64,000 bases of DNA from Cristatella mucedo (GCA_009760855.2 WPIO01000006.1:9223001-9287000); one strand, 5' to 3'. Counted from the first letter of the stretch, positions 1 through 12,960 are shown. The notes: a model not told the origin generated them from the letters alone. Numbers and translations: made by a program.

Positions 1-60
1 GGCATGCAAAGCAAACACACTTCTATTGTATTTTCACATGCTGCTGATTCAGAAACATTT

Positions 61-80
61 GTTACACGCGCACACACGCG

Positions 81-137
<57 letters not shown>
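61..137. repeat. (CA)n/(CG)n/(TA)n microsatellite
   Basis: CACACGCGCG words, about 25 CA units, then ATATATATA. Confidence 0.97.
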
Positions 138-367
138 GCAATGTGTACGTATTTATATAGGTATACACCTGCATAAAAATCACATACATGGCCAAGTTAG
201 AAAAACTCCAGGCAATCAACATGCAACCATACCTACAGCAGTGGCTGCAGGATCCAGGGTGGTTAAGTAAGCAAACCTCGGCATAGATCTCGCTCACTTT
301 GGGCTGCGTGCCCATCTTGCATCGTGCCCATCCAGCCTTTCCTGCATGCCTGTCTGGCTTTTTCTGC

Positions 368-1085
368 TAGCTAACATTGCAGAAAAAATTCAAGTCTGCT
401 TACACAGGGAAACCACAACCAAGTTGTTCCATACATTGGTGACATGCCGTCCTGACTTCTGTGACTCACTGCTGGCACGTCTTCTGGTGTGTGCGGTCAG
501 GCACCTGCACTCGGTGCAAAACTCAGCACCAGGGCTTGTCTGTCGAGAGCGTTGCAGTTGCCACATTATACCACTTCTCAACGACCGGCACCGTCCTCCA
601 ATCAAGCAGTGTATCGACTTCAAGGTTCTGTCACCCAGGCTCGTTCGAGGGACAGCCAAGCAATTTGAGTCAGAAGAGTAAGTGGTACGATCCTTGCCTG
701 GTTGGGATAGTTCTGGTAGGTAGGCTGAGGACAGAGAATGAAGTCCTTCATTCCCTGGTCCTAGCCTACCTATCAGAACTACATACCAGAACTACCTCCA
801 CATACCTGAGGTCTTTTGGAGACCGTGCTTTCGGTTCGTGTGCTCCCAAAGCCAGGAATTCGCTCTCGACTGTCAATGGAACATCCCAAACTTGACGAAA
901 TTTAAAAAGAAGCTAAAAAACGCATGTGTACCTCACATTATTCGCTGGGTCCTTATGAGTAGTCATTCATGTCCCTATGCATGCTTACACTGTGCATTGT
1001 ATCAATAATCATGTTGACATGCTTCTTTTACAGCATGTGAACAGTGCTTAGAAAGAGATATAGTTCTCTGAGGGGACTATAGGAC
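368..1085 (+). mobile_element. L2-clade LINE family A fragment, decayed
   Basis: Translation in shifting frames recovers the C-terminal landmarks of the family: thumb region (CLHRETTTKLFHTLVT), the LQ.VQNSA.GLVCRERCSCH block, and the SFGDRAF...AWNSL end. The copy closes with the tail signal (CTTAGAAAGAGATATAGTTCTCTGAGG near 1049-1075). Frameshifts and stops show it is dead. It is truncated at its 5' end, inside the reverse transcriptase. Confidence 0.8.
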
Positions 1086-1479
1086 ACGTATCCTGACAAA
1101 CTATTTATGGACAATGTACACGAAGCCACCGGGTTTACTTACACCAGGCAAAAAAGAAAAACCAGCATGCTTTTGAGGTCATAAACAGCTCATGACACGG
1201 TAAAGATTTTTGGTAGACGTGTCTTAATACCTTTGATACACCGTTGTACACTCGATTGATTGATCATGGTAGGGATTGCATTTTAGACGAGCATAACTGG
1301 AGTATATAACAGTATCCACTGACAGAGTGTCGACGAAGACAAACAGAACTCCATATCCCTTAGATAAAAGACACTGATCGAACGCTCTTGCCTGTATATA
1401 CAACCACACGATGAGATATCACCCGATTGGGTATTCATCTAGAGAGTAAGAGGCCTGAAGACCGGCCCTTTTCACCGTT

Positions 1480-2635
1480 TATACTCTCCCTCTCGCTGAT
1501 GTGATTGCCAAGCACAATCTAGGCTTTCACTTCTATGCGGATGACACTCAGTTGTACCTTTGCTTTGATCCCTCCCAGCCTTCGAGCACCTCAAATTCTC
1601 TAAACTCACTTGCTGCATGCATTGATGACATCCGATCATGGATGGCAGCAAATTTTCTAAAACTAAACGATGATAAAACTAACTTACTAGTTATGGGCAA
1701 ACCTAGTGTTATTCAGAAATTGGAAAGGCTGACTTTCAAAATTGGCTCTGCCAGCATATCTCCAGTTGCATCAGCTCGAAATCTAGGTGTCATATTCCAA
1801 AGCGACCTCTCGTTAGACGACCACATCAGCTCCACAGTCAAATCAGCCTATTTTCAGCTTCATAAAATTGCTAAAATTAGGGCTTGTTTAGATAAGGATA
1901 CCACGTCCAAGTTGGTCCATGCATTCGTGACATCTCGTCTCGACTTCTGCAACTCACTGCTTACTGGCCTACCAGCATGTGCGATCAGGCGATTGCAGCT
2001 GGTGCAAAACTCTGCAGCTAGGCTTGTCTGTCGTGAGCGTCGCAGTTGCCACATTACTCCACTTCTCGCCGACCTGCACTGGTTACCAGTCAAGCAACGG
2101 ATTGACTTCAAGGTTTTGTCGCTCACTTTTAGGTCTCTTCATTCTATGGCTCCAGCCTATCTTTCAGATATACTACCCCATCAGGCAAAGCATCGTACCA
2201 CTCGCTTTTCGGAATCCAACAGTCTAGAAATACCTCGTACAAACCTTAAATCCTTTGGAGACCGTGCATTTAGCTCGTATGCTCCCACAGCCTGGAACTC
2301 CCTCCCGACCTGCATCAGAACATCCCCTGACCTGACCACATTTAAAAGAAACTTAAAAACATACCTATTTAGGACAGCATTTAGTGGGTCCTTGTGATTC
2401 GTCCTCGATGTGCTTATGCGTGCTGACACTGTTCATGCTGCCACTAACCACATTTGTATGCTGACCCAGTGCATGTAACCCCTAACCATGTTATTCATTT
2501 TGTTTGTTTTTCAAGCATGATTTTACTTACTATTCTATTGCGTATCACTTTGCAGCAAATGTAAAGCACCTAGAAAGAGATTAAGTTCTCTGAGGGCGCT
2601 TTATCAAGTGCAATATTATTATTATTATTATGAAG
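1480..2635 (+). mobile_element. L2-clade LINE family A, 5'-truncated, 298-codon open end of ORF2
   Basis: The open frame at 1501-2397 carries the RT active-site block FYADDTQLYLCF, WMAANFLKLNDDKTNLLVMG, then the L2-type C-terminus (SRLDFCNSLLTGLP, LQLVQNSAARLVCRERRSCH, LHWLPVKQRIDFK, SFGDRAFSSYAP). The 3' UTR ends in the tail hairpin AGAGATTAAGTTCTCT and an (ATT)n run at 2613-2630. It lacks the endonuclease and most of the RT fingers. From about 2130 onward it is nearly identical to the copy at 25434-25935, so both are young. Confidence 0.93.
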
Positions 2636-2943
2636 ACCTACAGACAACGAACAGCTATGTGGGTATCCGAAGCCCAAATGGTCAACTTCAGATTGGTGGA
2701 GCTGAACTGCAAAGCAGCACCGACGGCAAGACAGCCTAATGACAAGTTTAAGCCCACTTGGTGCACTGCACTATAAACTTTAAGGAATGACAAATGCCAC
2801 AATAATGTCTAGCAGGTTTATCATGAGAAACCAAGCTGTAATAGCATATTACTCAGCTGAAACCCTATGAATATTATTAAACAAACCAATCCAAGCACAA
2901 ACAGAAGGATTACAGTGGTAGGCAGCTACTGATAACAACAAAC
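2636..2943. other. No feature seen
   Basis: AT-rich sequence between the LINE tail and the phosphatase exon. It is intron or flank, with no motif, repeat or splice-bounded frame recognised. Confidence 0.5.
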
Positions 2944-3055
2944 CTGATCACAGTCAATCAGCTTGGTATAGTCTTTTCTTGTTAAAAGTTCTTTAACGGA
3001 TGGTATTTCGATATTGTGTAGACGGTAATTCAAGTCACCCATCCAAAAGACAATG
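2944..3055 (-). CDS. OCRL/INPP5B: INPP5B/OCRL exon with the WMGDLNYRL catalytic motif
   Basis: This 112-bp exon begins after TCATTGTAG and ends before GTTTGTTG. Its first base completes an Asp codon begun in the previous exon (GA+C), and 37 codons follow. The peptide contains IVFWMGDLNYRL, the GDxNxR signature of inositol 5-phosphatases, in which the Asp and Asn contribute to the metal and phosphate site. It ends LTRKDYTKLIDCDQ, matching the family's DQL stretch. It ends in phase 0. The next exon should carry the PTYK and PAWCDRIL region, but no such reading frame was found between here and position 1. The assignment is secure; only INPP5B versus OCRL naming is open. Confidence 0.93.
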
Positions 3056-5035
3056 CTACAATGAAAGACATTTGCATAATCTAATTTCAAGGCACCAGAG
3101 CTAAAAAAAACAGAATGCTCCAATATGACTGAAAAGCGTTTAACAGGCTCGAGCATCAGGACATAGCATAGAAAATTTAAGCTATTTGTATACAAATCAA
3201 TGGACGGAAAAAATAAAACATGCAAGACCGGCAACTCTATCGTTCATCCATGGGCTTATAGAGTTCAACACCTCTTTGCTTGAGCTCAATGTAATATATG
3301 CCTAAGCCAAGAATGTTAGTTTGCCTGCACAAGGTTGAGAAAAATAGAAAAAGCTAAACAATATTAGTGATTTCACAGCCACATTGATCTATGCTGGAAA
3401 GAGCGAATCAACATGTATGACCACGACCACGACCACGAACATGACAAGAGTAAAGAGCAATGTTTCTTGCTTACTATTTTCTAATAATAATGAAAATAAT
3501 GGGTCACTTGCAGAGCACTCATAGCGCTCCAATAGAAAATAAATCTACATCGGTGTTTTATAACTTGCTGCAAGAGAAACCATAACTAAGGTTTACTGAC
3601 ACACGGGGTCAAGCATGCACAAGCAGCCATGTATTATACTCAGGCCAACAGGCTAAAGCAAACATGAAGACACAATAACCGGTTAGGACATTTTGTCAGT
3701 ATCTGCAAATATTCATTGCATTGGCTCCGACAGGATGTGAGAGATGGGGTTCTCATTTATTTGTACACGAGCTAGGTGCGATTTACTTTACGGCCACCAT
3801 AACAGACTAAGCAGACTACACATCTTTCTCTCTATTCTGCCTTTCCTGTAGGGAAAGTTGTAGCACTAATTTTGGTAGTTTTGACAGTGCCAACTTTATT
3901 TTTTGCACGTGTATGTCTATGCGCACAGCTCCATAAAAATCACCGACAGACTAAGTAGTTGTCAACGGAACAGGGTTCAATAGAACACTTGCAGCCTTAG
4001 AGGCTTTAGGAATGCACATGAAGGCAAAAAGACTTCATCGAATGAAACAAATAAGAAGTCAGAAACATATAGCTAAGACAGGAGCAAGGTAAAGGAAGTA
4101 AAACAGAAATAGCAAGGACAACTGATAAACAAAGTGTCCGAGGCTGCAGCAGGAGAGCAGACTTTGCCGGTTCTGGGAATTGTAGATGCAAGTCCCACAG
4201 CCCCGCAGGGCAAATAATTCTGGCCTAACAGCTTTTAAAGATAGAAAATGATGCTAATTCATTGTCAAGAGGGCCTGACGAGGCAGAAATTGCTGCTGCT
4301 GCAGCTAAGCTGGGTATGAAGGCGATAAGCTGCTGCGGTGGGCCTTGTCGGTCAGATGAAGAGTTTTACTTGCTATACTCACTAATCAACTCCAAGCCAT
4401 CAAAGCTCCTTAAGCAAAAGGGAACGTGACTCAATTTTTTCCGATTTAACGACTAACATAGCAGCTGTAGTTTTTAGCAACAACAATAATAATACTATAC
4501 AATTTCCTTTGGTGCCGTCAGAGAACTAATCTCTCTATAGGCACTTCTCAAAAGCTGTAAAGAAAGAAAAAATTGTAAAATCTTACTGGCAATTTTTAGT
4601 TGGCCTGCCACTACTAAATTGAAGTAGTCTAGCCTAGGGAAAACCAGAGAGAACTGTAAGTTAGCGAGATCTTCAATTAGCTGTTACGGTAGACTAGGTA
4701 GCTCCTAGTCCATCACAAGGAAAAAAATCTGTGGAGGTCTTTCGAATAAAACCTTTGGTTACAAACTGCCGTCAAGAAGTCATTCAAAGTAGCAGCAATC
4801 GAAGCATTAGTTTCTTGACAAAACTCAACATCGTTTGTATTAACCAAATTACTAAATATCACTCCAATTACTAAATATCACTCAACTAGACTATTTTTCC
4901 TTCTACACTCAACGCACGACCGGGCTTTAACTTTACACTTACGTAGATAAGCCGAATCCCTTAAAAGGTTAGCTGATTCAACAGCATCACTTTTATAGCA
5001 GCAGATGAGCATTACCGGCAATACTCAACACTTGC
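3056..5035. other. Phosphatase intron, mostly unremarkable
   Basis: AT-rich intron. The only pieces recognised are a tiny GACCAC tandem at 3420-3440 and an antisense LINE-type tail at about 4485-4570 (reverse complement of the AGAGATTAGTTCTCT hairpin next to an ATT-rich stretch). Confidence 0.5.
4485..4570 (-). mobile_element. LINE A/SINE B type tail remnant
   Basis: TCAGAGAACTAATCTCTCTATAGGCACTT is the reverse complement of the family tail hairpin, preceded by ATAATAATA. Only the 3' end is recognisable, so LINE A and SINE B cannot be told apart. Confidence 0.6.
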
Positions 5036-5131
5036 AGAGGGCAATACAGGATCGCCCACTAAAGGACTCGCACTTAAGAACTGGGTAGTGAAGAGCAAGC
5101 ACCTTACCACTGGGCTACGACCAGGTCTCTT
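5036..5131 (-). mobile_element. SINE A, old copy
   Basis: The reverse complement shows the tRNA-like head (GTAGCCCAGTGGTAAGGTGCTTGC) and the diagnostic GGGCGATCCTG after a degraded B box, in the same order as the intact copies at 24748 and 32734. The body past this point is lost. Confidence 0.6.
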
Positions 5132-5211
5132 TTATGTGCAGAGTGACTAAATGTCTACATTTACAATTAAGAATTTCGTGCGACCATTGGGCCTGCTGTG
5201 GTAGGCAACCC

Positions 5212-5212
<1 letters not shown>

Positions 5213-5278
<66 letters not shown>
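5213..5278. repeat. (GA)n microsatellite
   Basis: About 33 GA units, in the 2.4-kb phosphatase intron. Confidence 0.98.
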
Positions 5279-5279
<1 letters not shown>

Positions 5280-5457
5280 CTTCTGCGTGACTTACACAGG
5301 CCCAGCCAAGTAAGAGGCAGCATGCAAGCGATCTACTGCCACCTTGCTGGCAACCGATTAATGACCTGACCGAGTCTAAATAGTATACAGACAACGATAC
5401 AGTTGGCAATACTGTTAGCATAGATCCTTATGCATTAAAACTGGAAAGGGGCCTTAC

Positions 5458-5534
5458 TCGTGGTTTCCAATTGCAAATTCGTTGCCTTCTACTCCAACCG
5501 AAAAGATCATGCGCTGGGAAATATCTTTGAAGTC
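5458..5534 (-). CDS. OCRL/INPP5B: INPP5B/OCRL exon (DFKDISQRM segment)
   Basis: This 77-bp exon follows GCTGTAG and precedes GTAAGGCC. It encodes 25 codons, DFKDISQRMIF at the start and EFAIGNH at the end, plus two bases (GA) that complete the Asp opening the next exon. In the family this is the segment after RRNQ, normally DYKDIC.RM.F, leading to NHDV..WLGDLNYR. It is separated from its upstream neighbour by the longest intron in the window (about 11 kb), which holds the near-complete LINE copy at 9180-11925. The exon is too short to stand out as a reading frame and is called from motif, splice signals and phase. Confidence 0.88.
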
Positions 5535-6179
5535 CTACAGCAAACCATGAAAGCAGGAAGTCACAATCTGTCATAAGGCTCACGGTCATATTAGCAGAAA
5601 AACCCACTGGTTTCTGAGGGAGAGGTACACAAACGAAGAAAACACGTCAGTGCAAACCGTGTGCATCCTTAAGTTTCATAATGCTTGAAGGCCTATTGCA
5701 ATTATATTCGTAGTCGGATTATGATACCGTTTCGTAGCAAAACAGTGAGGTTTAATTATTTTTGGTTAGTCCTACATCAATTGAAAACAATTGGCGGTGT
5801 GCTATAGTAACAGAGAAAATGAGCAAATGCCAAGCACTAGCTTAGCAAATATGGTGTAACAAGTTCAATCCTTGGTGTCTCCAGTATTTTATTTATATTT
5901 TTGAAAGTGTCCTTCCATACAGTTAGATATGTAGCCAGTAGTTATATCCTAGCAGTAGCTAGATGGACGATTTGCGACAATGGCTGAGCTCCCTAACACC
6001 AGTTTCATTCACGGAATGCTATATATGTTCAAAAAAGCTCAAATATAAAGTCACCGGCTATAGCTAAACTTGTGCCATCACGACTTTCATACGAGAAAAA
6101 ATAACAATTGACAGAAATCCCATCTTCTTTGTTAAAAATATCGACATATTCGTGCCATATTAAAGCCATCTACAACTAA
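5535..6179. other. No feature seen
   Basis: AT-rich part of the 11-kb phosphatase intron. No repeat or coding signal was recognised. Confidence 0.5.
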
Positions 6180-7802
6180 AGCAAGTGCTGATGCTTCTCT
6201 GGATTAAGAGGCTGTTCTAAAGTCTTTCAAATCGGCCTGCACCCAAGCAATACTTGAAAATCCTGGGTTAGATTCAGAGGCCCCACCACACTATCTCCCA
6301 GTCTCCACTCTTCCTTTTCACAAGATTCTCTCAAACATTGTCCCTAAGCAGCTTGTGAAACAAACTGACAGGAATACATTGCCCGAAAATTTTCAGTTGG
6401 GATTCAAGGGATAGCATCACACTAAAACTGCTACTGTCTGCAGAACCAACGACAAAGTGAACAACAACAATGGTGGTAATGTAACTGCCCCGGTCACCTA
6501 CCAGCTGCGTTTGACACTATTGATCCCAATATACTATTTGAATCTTTAAGAGCAGCAATAGGCTATGCAGTAGTGACAATGGCATTGCTCGACTAGTGCT
6601 TGTCCGATCGTGTTCAATTGTCCAGTCGTGTTCGTATGGTGGCCACGTGTCACCCAGCAGACCAGTCACGTGAGTAGTACCAAAAGACCCCTTAGTGTTC
6701 TCCACTTATTCCGAGATGCCGGGAAGTGATTCAAGCCCCAGGGATCAGCTATCACTTCTATGCTGACGATCACCAGCTAGCTGTATTTGTAATTTTTTAA
6801 CGATCGGAATGTGCTGCAGAAAATGACTAGCTTAATGCTTGCTTGCAGGCATTCAATCCTGGTTGTCGGCCAATTAATTTCCTTAAACCAAACGATGATA
6901 CTACCGAACTCCTACTCATAGGCCAACCTAAGTATGCAGCTGGATTATGAGACCTTGCCCTTCTAAATGGTCATAATATATTGCGACTGTCATAATGTTC
7001 TCGAAAATAGGTCTACTATTTGACGACTGCCTAAAGTTTGAAAGCTTCAAAAAGAAGGCCACTTCCACAGCTAGCCATAACGTTCGATCGCAATCTAAAA
7101 GTAGACACTGCCTAGCATGGCGGCCAGCTAAAAATCTTACTAGGTCCACCGTTCTGCTCATTATTTTTTATTGCTATTCAGTTTTGGCACGGCTACCGAA
7201 AACAGCTACTGTGAAAATAAAGCCTGTGCAGCTGGTGATAAATATGGCTGAACAGCTAGTCAACCAATCTCAGAGGTTCAGCCACGTGTCACCGTGGCTA
7301 AAGGAGCTGTAGTGGCTCCTGGTCAATCGACGGATTCAGAGCAAAATTGTTATTCTGACCAATAAGACATTCCATGGGTTGGTGCCTTCAGACTAAGCTG
7401 AACTGCGGCACCAATTTCACCCTCCTCGTGCCCTCAGGTCCTCTATGGACAATCAACTAGCTGTTCCCTTCCTATGCTTAAAGACTGTTGGCAACAGAAG
7501 CTTTTTTGCTGCAGATCCTAGACTGTAGAGCTCACTTCACAATTCTTACAGTGACAACTAATTTCCTGCTGCTGACTATGGCTCATCCTTACCAGCCGTC
7601 CTGAGCAGATATTTTAATGCTCCCCTTCCTAGCTTAGCTACGGTTCTCACTCTCTTATCTGATTGAGATTAAGTCTTTTGGCTATCGTGTGCACACCAAA
7701 AGGTGCTTAGGTTGCGAGTGGGCTTGAGCAAACTCTTCAGCATAAAATGCAGTCGTTCCCTGTAGCTTTGAAGATTTACAGATGGAGATACATTACATTA
7801 AT
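6180..7802 (+). mobile_element. L2-like LINE family B, decayed, RT to tail
   Basis: Broken frames recover RT pieces in order: NPGLDSEAPPHYLPVSTLPF, ENFQLGFKG, a DTIDPNILFESL-like block, ISYHFYADDHQLAVF (YADD active site) and SANFLKPNDD. The late ORF follows (LRSSMDNQLAVPFLCLKTVG). The 3' end is TTACAGATGGAGATACATTACATTA, an (ACATT)n tail different from the (ATT)n tail of family A. Many stops and shifts; it is dead. Confidence 0.8.
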
Positions 7803-9110
7803 AGGGACTGTCCAGTTTCGGTCAGCTTTCTTTTGGCTGGCTAACGATGACAGATGACAGATCGAGTGTAAAAAGAAACCATGCACCACACAGGAAAAGA
7901 TATTATATGCAGTCTGGTCATTATTTTTAAAGTGCTTCAGACTAGTTTATTAATCAAACCATATAATTAGCCAACTCTCTGTAGAGGGTCAATTTTTTGG
8001 AAAAAAAGTCGGAAAAAAGTTTGAATGGCAGCATCCCTTCAGCATGCAACGTCAGTTATAATTTTACTTTTGGCTTCCATTAAACATCTTAAACGTACTA
8101 AAGAGACTCTTCCAGTGCAGGAAGGTAGGTTCAGACTCTCCAAATGAAGCTTCCGGTTTTTTAAAGAAAAAGCTAGAGGGGCCTTTGGGTAGCGTAGTTT
8201 CGGCATGCAGCTTCAGCCTCTCCAAAAATGAGACTGTCGACCCCTCTTGGAAAGGAGTAAAGACTCCTTTCGGGTTGCACACCTTGGACATGCAGATTAA
8301 AGCACTCTTTTCAGAGTGCTAACTTTTGTGGCTGGATGGCCTGTGGGAGGAGGTTTAGTATGCCTGCTAGCAGGAGCAAGCTCAGCAGCTTCGGTGGCTA
8401 GCATTACGAGGAGCTACATTGATTAGCATTGCAGGCAGCTGTTTCTTCGTGCTAAAGCATCTTTAGAACCCTCTGTAGGCACAGTTAAGAGAATTTTACC
8501 ATTTAAAACCGGACCTGTAACATGATTAAAAAGGTGACAGGTGTTTGCCCAAGCATGGCATCGCAGCACGGCTAAACAAGCTTCATTTCATAAATAACTG
8601 CTAAAATCAATTAAGCACTCAAAACCACTGTTTCATGTTGACTGCATATTGTCTTTAAAAAAATGTTGAGAATACTGACAGCAGTGCCAGTCAATAGTAA
8701 TTATTATTTACATTACCTTACCTATCGTACATACAATAAAGAGCCCAAGCCTGTAAGACCTCTGGCACTCAATTGCTCCAAGTAAATTGGGCACAGATGG
8801 AGGATAGTAAGTTGGGCATGGTTGGAAGGATGTACTTTGCCGTTAGCTTGTTAAGCTGCAAAGTCATGGAATTTGTCATGTGACATTACTGACATATCCA
8901 GTGAATTCTAAGTTGTACAACTAAGAATGTTTTAACTAAGAGCCTGAACCATTGCTGTTACTCTGGTAAAATATAATGCATTACCTCTAGACTTGGCTTG
9001 CGGTTGTTAGACGTTGCAGCCAGTCCAAGGGTCTGGCTTACATTGCCGAATGCTAAGTGGGCTACACTAGAGCTACTCCATCTTTAGACGAGCTACACAT
9101 TTCATCATAA

Positions 9111-9112
<2 letters not shown>
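7803..9112. other. No feature seen
   Basis: Intron sequence without a recognisable element. Around 8064-8291 there is a minus-strand open stretch rich in repeated CTTCCGGTTT-like words, but no family resemblance. Confidence 0.45.

Positions 9113-9168
<56 letters not shown>
9113..9168. repeat. (CA)n microsatellite
   Basis: About 28 CA units, directly at the 5' border of the LINE copy that follows. Confidence 0.98.
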
Positions 9169-9176
<8 letters not shown>

Positions 9177-9179
9177 GCA

Positions 9180-11925
9180 CACGCACGAACTGATTTCACC
9201 CGAAAACAAGCTACCGATGGTGGCAGTAGTCTATCACCCACCAGGCACCAAATCCTCCTTTATCTCAGATTTCTCCGATCTCATTTCGATTCTGTGTGCA
9301 AGAAATCGATCCTTCCTCGTTATTGGTGATTTCAACATTCACTTTGATAACTTATCTGATGCCTTCAGCACTGAATTTTGAGCATTAACTGACTCACTGT
9401 CTCTTGTGGCTCATGTGCATGACTCTACTCACATCAAGGGTCACAAACTCGACCAACTTTTCTCATACAACCACTTTGTCATGACCAAGTCCTGCTTATG
9501 TGACATGTAGATCTCATTCAGTCCACAGTTCGTGTCCTCCTCCTCCTCTAAAATCTCCTGCGAATCGCTAAACCTCAAGACTCCTGACATTGATGTTGTC
9601 TGTGCAAGAATATCTACCTCACCTCTGCTGCTCAGTAACCCTTCCGACCTGTCATCATTGGTAGATGGCTAAAACAATACACTAGCTGACATGCTCGACG
9701 AGTTTTGCACCTCTGACTAAGCGCATCGTGTGCCCTCGCACAGACGGCATTTGGGCGACTACAGACATTAAACTAGCTAGGTCTACTAAGCGCAAGCTTG
9801 AAATAGCATACACAAATCAGGACTGTTGATCGACAGGCATACGAGGACTACTGTAGGTCGTACCAATCGATCCTAGCAAAGACCAAGTCTAGCTTCTATG
9901 AAAAAAACATCGTTGAATCATCGATGCACAATCAAAAATGCTGATGACGATCAACTATCTCCTATACCGCTCCTAGGTTAGCTCATTACCTGATGATCCT
10001 TGTGATGATCTAGCTGATTGCTTCTCTAGATTCTTTGTCGAGGATAGACAAGATCAGGTAGTCAGTCTATCCCTGCGATGGAAGCATCCCCCTAGAATGT
10101 TGTCCCTCGATTCCATGCAGCACCTCAATGTCTACATTCAAGCAGGTCACTAGTAACCTCGTCCTGAGGTTCATATCAGAATCAAAGAAGACTAGCCCCG
10201 TGAACCCTATTCCCACTATCCTGCTTACACGTTGCATCGATCTTCTGCTGCTATGCATAACTAACATTATTAATCTGTCATTAGCCTCACGTCATGTCCC
10301 AGCATCTTCAAAAAAGCTGTAGTCAGGACATTACTCATATACGTGACACTAGACCAAGAGAACTTGAGCAACTACCGCCCAGTCTCCCTTCTACCATTCC
10401 TATCAAAGGGTCGTAGCAGACCAGCTGAACTTTTATATATCGAAACCTCACACCTTGCTAGTAAGTTCCAGTCTGGCTTTAGAGCTTATTACTCCACAGA
10501 GTCAGCATTGCTTCGGGTATACAACGACCTACTTAGGAATGCAGACATGGGTAGAGTGTCTGCTTGTTTTGCTCGATCTTTCGGCAGCTTTTGATACCAT
10601 CGATCACAAAGTACTTCTTGAGCGCCTCTCATCTTGCCTGGGCATCACTGGCACTGCTCTGCAATGGTTCAGGTCCTATCTCAGTGGAAGACTCCATAGT
10701 ATTGATGTGAATGGACAAAGATCATCCCAGGTACCTCTGAAATATGGGGTACCTCAGGGCTCTGTGCTTGGACCGGTTCTTTTCACGGTTTATACTATCC
10801 CTCTTTCTGATGTGATTGCCAAGCACAATCTAGGCTTTCACTTATATGCAGATGACACTCAGTTGTACCTTTGCTTTGATCCCCCAGGCCCTTCAGCATG
10901 TCTAATTCTCTTAACTCCGTTGTTGCATGATTTGATGATATCCTCCGGTCGATAGCAGCCAACTTTCTTAAATTAAAAGATAATAAAACTAACTTACTAG
11001 TTATGGACAAACCAAGTGTGATTTGAAAATTGGAAAGGCTAATGCTCAAAATCGGCTCTGCCAGCACATCTCCCATTGAATCTGCACAAAATCTTGGTGT
11101 CATGTTCCAAAGCGACCTTTCATTAGACGACCACATCAGCTCCAGTCAATTCTGCCTACTTTCAGCTACACAACCTTGCTCAAATTAGGGCTTGTTTAGA
11201 CAGGGATTCCACATCTAAGTTGGTCCATGCATTTTTGACTTCCCATCTTGACTTCTGTAACTCAGTGATTGCTGGCCTACCGGCATGCGCAATGAGGCGC
11301 TTACAGCTGGTGCAAAACTCAGCAGCTACGCTTGTCTGTCATGAGCGTTGCAGTTGCCACATCACACCACTTCTTGCTGACCTGCACTATTTACCAGTCA
11401 AGTAATGCATCAACTTCAACGTTTTGTTGCTAACTTTTAGGTTCCTTCATTCTTTGGCTCCAGCCTACCCATCAGATCTACTGCCCCACGAGGCTAAGCA
11501 TCGTACTGCCTGCTTTTCGGAATCTGATTGTTTACACGTGCCTCGTGCAAACTTCAATCCTTTGGAGACCGTGCCGCTAGTTCGTATGCTCCCAAAGCTT
11601 GGAACTCACTCCCAACTCCTGTCATTTCATCCCCTGACTTGACGACATTTAAAAAGAAATTAAAAACACACCTATTGATCACAGCATTCAGTGGGTTCCT
11701 GTGATTCGTCCTTTATGTGCTTATGCGTACTGAACCTGTTGCATGCTGTCACTAACCACACTTGCATTCTGACCCTGTGCATATCACCCCTAACCGTGTC
11801 ATTCTTGTTTTATCAAGCATGATACCACTCACTATTCGATCGAGTTTTGTTTGCAGCAAATGTAAAGCACCTAGAAAGAGATTGAGTTCGATGAGGGTTT
11901 TATCAGGTGGGTTATTATTATTAAG
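9180..11925 (+). mobile_element. Longest L2-clade LINE family A copy (endonuclease to tail), inactivated
   Basis: It starts within an APE-type endonuclease: VAVVYHPPGTKSSFI then RSFLVIGDFNIHFD, the conserved GDFN strand. RT follows through ENLSNYRPVSLLPFLSK, FQSGFRAYYSTESALL, LLDLSAAFDTIDHKVLLERL, YGVPQGSVLGPVLFTVY and LYADDTQLYLCFD, then the usual C-terminus (11220-11640) and the tail hairpin at about 11872-11900. Stops and frameshifts occur throughout, for example at 9379-9381 and between 10594 and 10955. It sits in sense orientation on the plus strand, antisense to the phosphatase transcript. It is the only copy in the window that still shows endonuclease and RT together. Confidence 0.92.
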
Positions 11926-12880
11926 TGAACCGAGCCCTAGCAGGCACTTCTGCCGTTCAGGCAGATTAGGGGCAAGGACCAGTAGTAGATGGGATAGGTC
12001 AGAACAGACTGGAGTTTCACTCGTAGAAGATCTGAGGTGCAAAGGCAGCCGACAAACCAGTAACAGCTTTGGTAACTGGCACGTGGGCATTTGTGGACTG
12101 TTGCAACCTAGTGCCACCTTGGTATAGGCCTGGTCCGTTTTCCTGCTCAAGCAGATCCTGGCAAGCAGATTGTATGCAGCTAGAATTCCTGAGGTCAGAA
12201 TCGCTGTGGTGCAGAAGGCCACATATAAAGTACATGTCTGCCTTACACTGCAATTTCTAATCAGGAGTAATTTTTATTTTGGTTTCCAGAAACAAGAAGC
12301 CTTTCCTTCTCTTCTGTGGTATTCTCATTGCACGGCCAGTGCTCGCTATGATCGATGATGAAAACAGCAAATCCTTACAAACGGATAGACATAAAAATGA
12401 GTCGGCGGATGGTGGTTGCATCGTTGCTATTTTCCTTCGACACGGGAACTGAACGATCTGTTGTTATAAGACCTCTACCTTCCCGTGTGAAGGTAGTCGT
12501 ACCAATCATGGCCCGACAACGAAACTAGTTCCAACTCCAAACCTGGTGGAGTTATGAGCACAGACACGCTCTCCATCACAAAAAACCAGACAACAAAAAT
12601 GACTTTATAAAGCAGGCTAGGCGGTTCGTTTTAATCAGTTCGAACACTCAAATAATCGATGACTTAAATACTATAGATGGGTACACCTATATGGAATACT
12701 AACTAGCTACTGCTAATAATAAATCTGCTAGTTTGATCCAGCTCCGATAAGAGTTTAAAATGGCCCAAGCTTGAGGATTTGCATTGTCCAAGGTAAGAAA
12801 ATCTACGGAAAGCACAGATTAGACTGTTGTGGCAAAAGTGAAATTAAACACTCTACTCATATGCTGCTTCCTTTGCAGCA
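11926..12880. other. No clear feature
   Basis: Open stretches on both strands (11752-12360) overlap the LINE 3' UTR and adjacent intron but carry no motif; they look like chance frames. Confidence 0.45.
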
Positions 12881-12960
12881 TACGTAAAAACTGCCCAGAA
12901 AGAGGTTTAGTTCTCTTGGGGTGCTATAGAAATTCTTATTAATATTATCATTATTATAAC
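12880..12960 (+). mobile_element. LINE A-type tail remnant
   Basis: CCCAGAAAGAGGTTTAGTTCTCTTGGGGTGCTATAG followed by an ATT-rich run is the family 3' end without a recognisable body. Confidence 0.65.

Noticed and set aside
49-315. Minus frame with KVSEIYAE as a possible downstream phosphatase exon
   Set aside because: No acceptor with a pyrimidine tract, no match to the PAWCDR/ASH region, and the rest is microsatellite translation.
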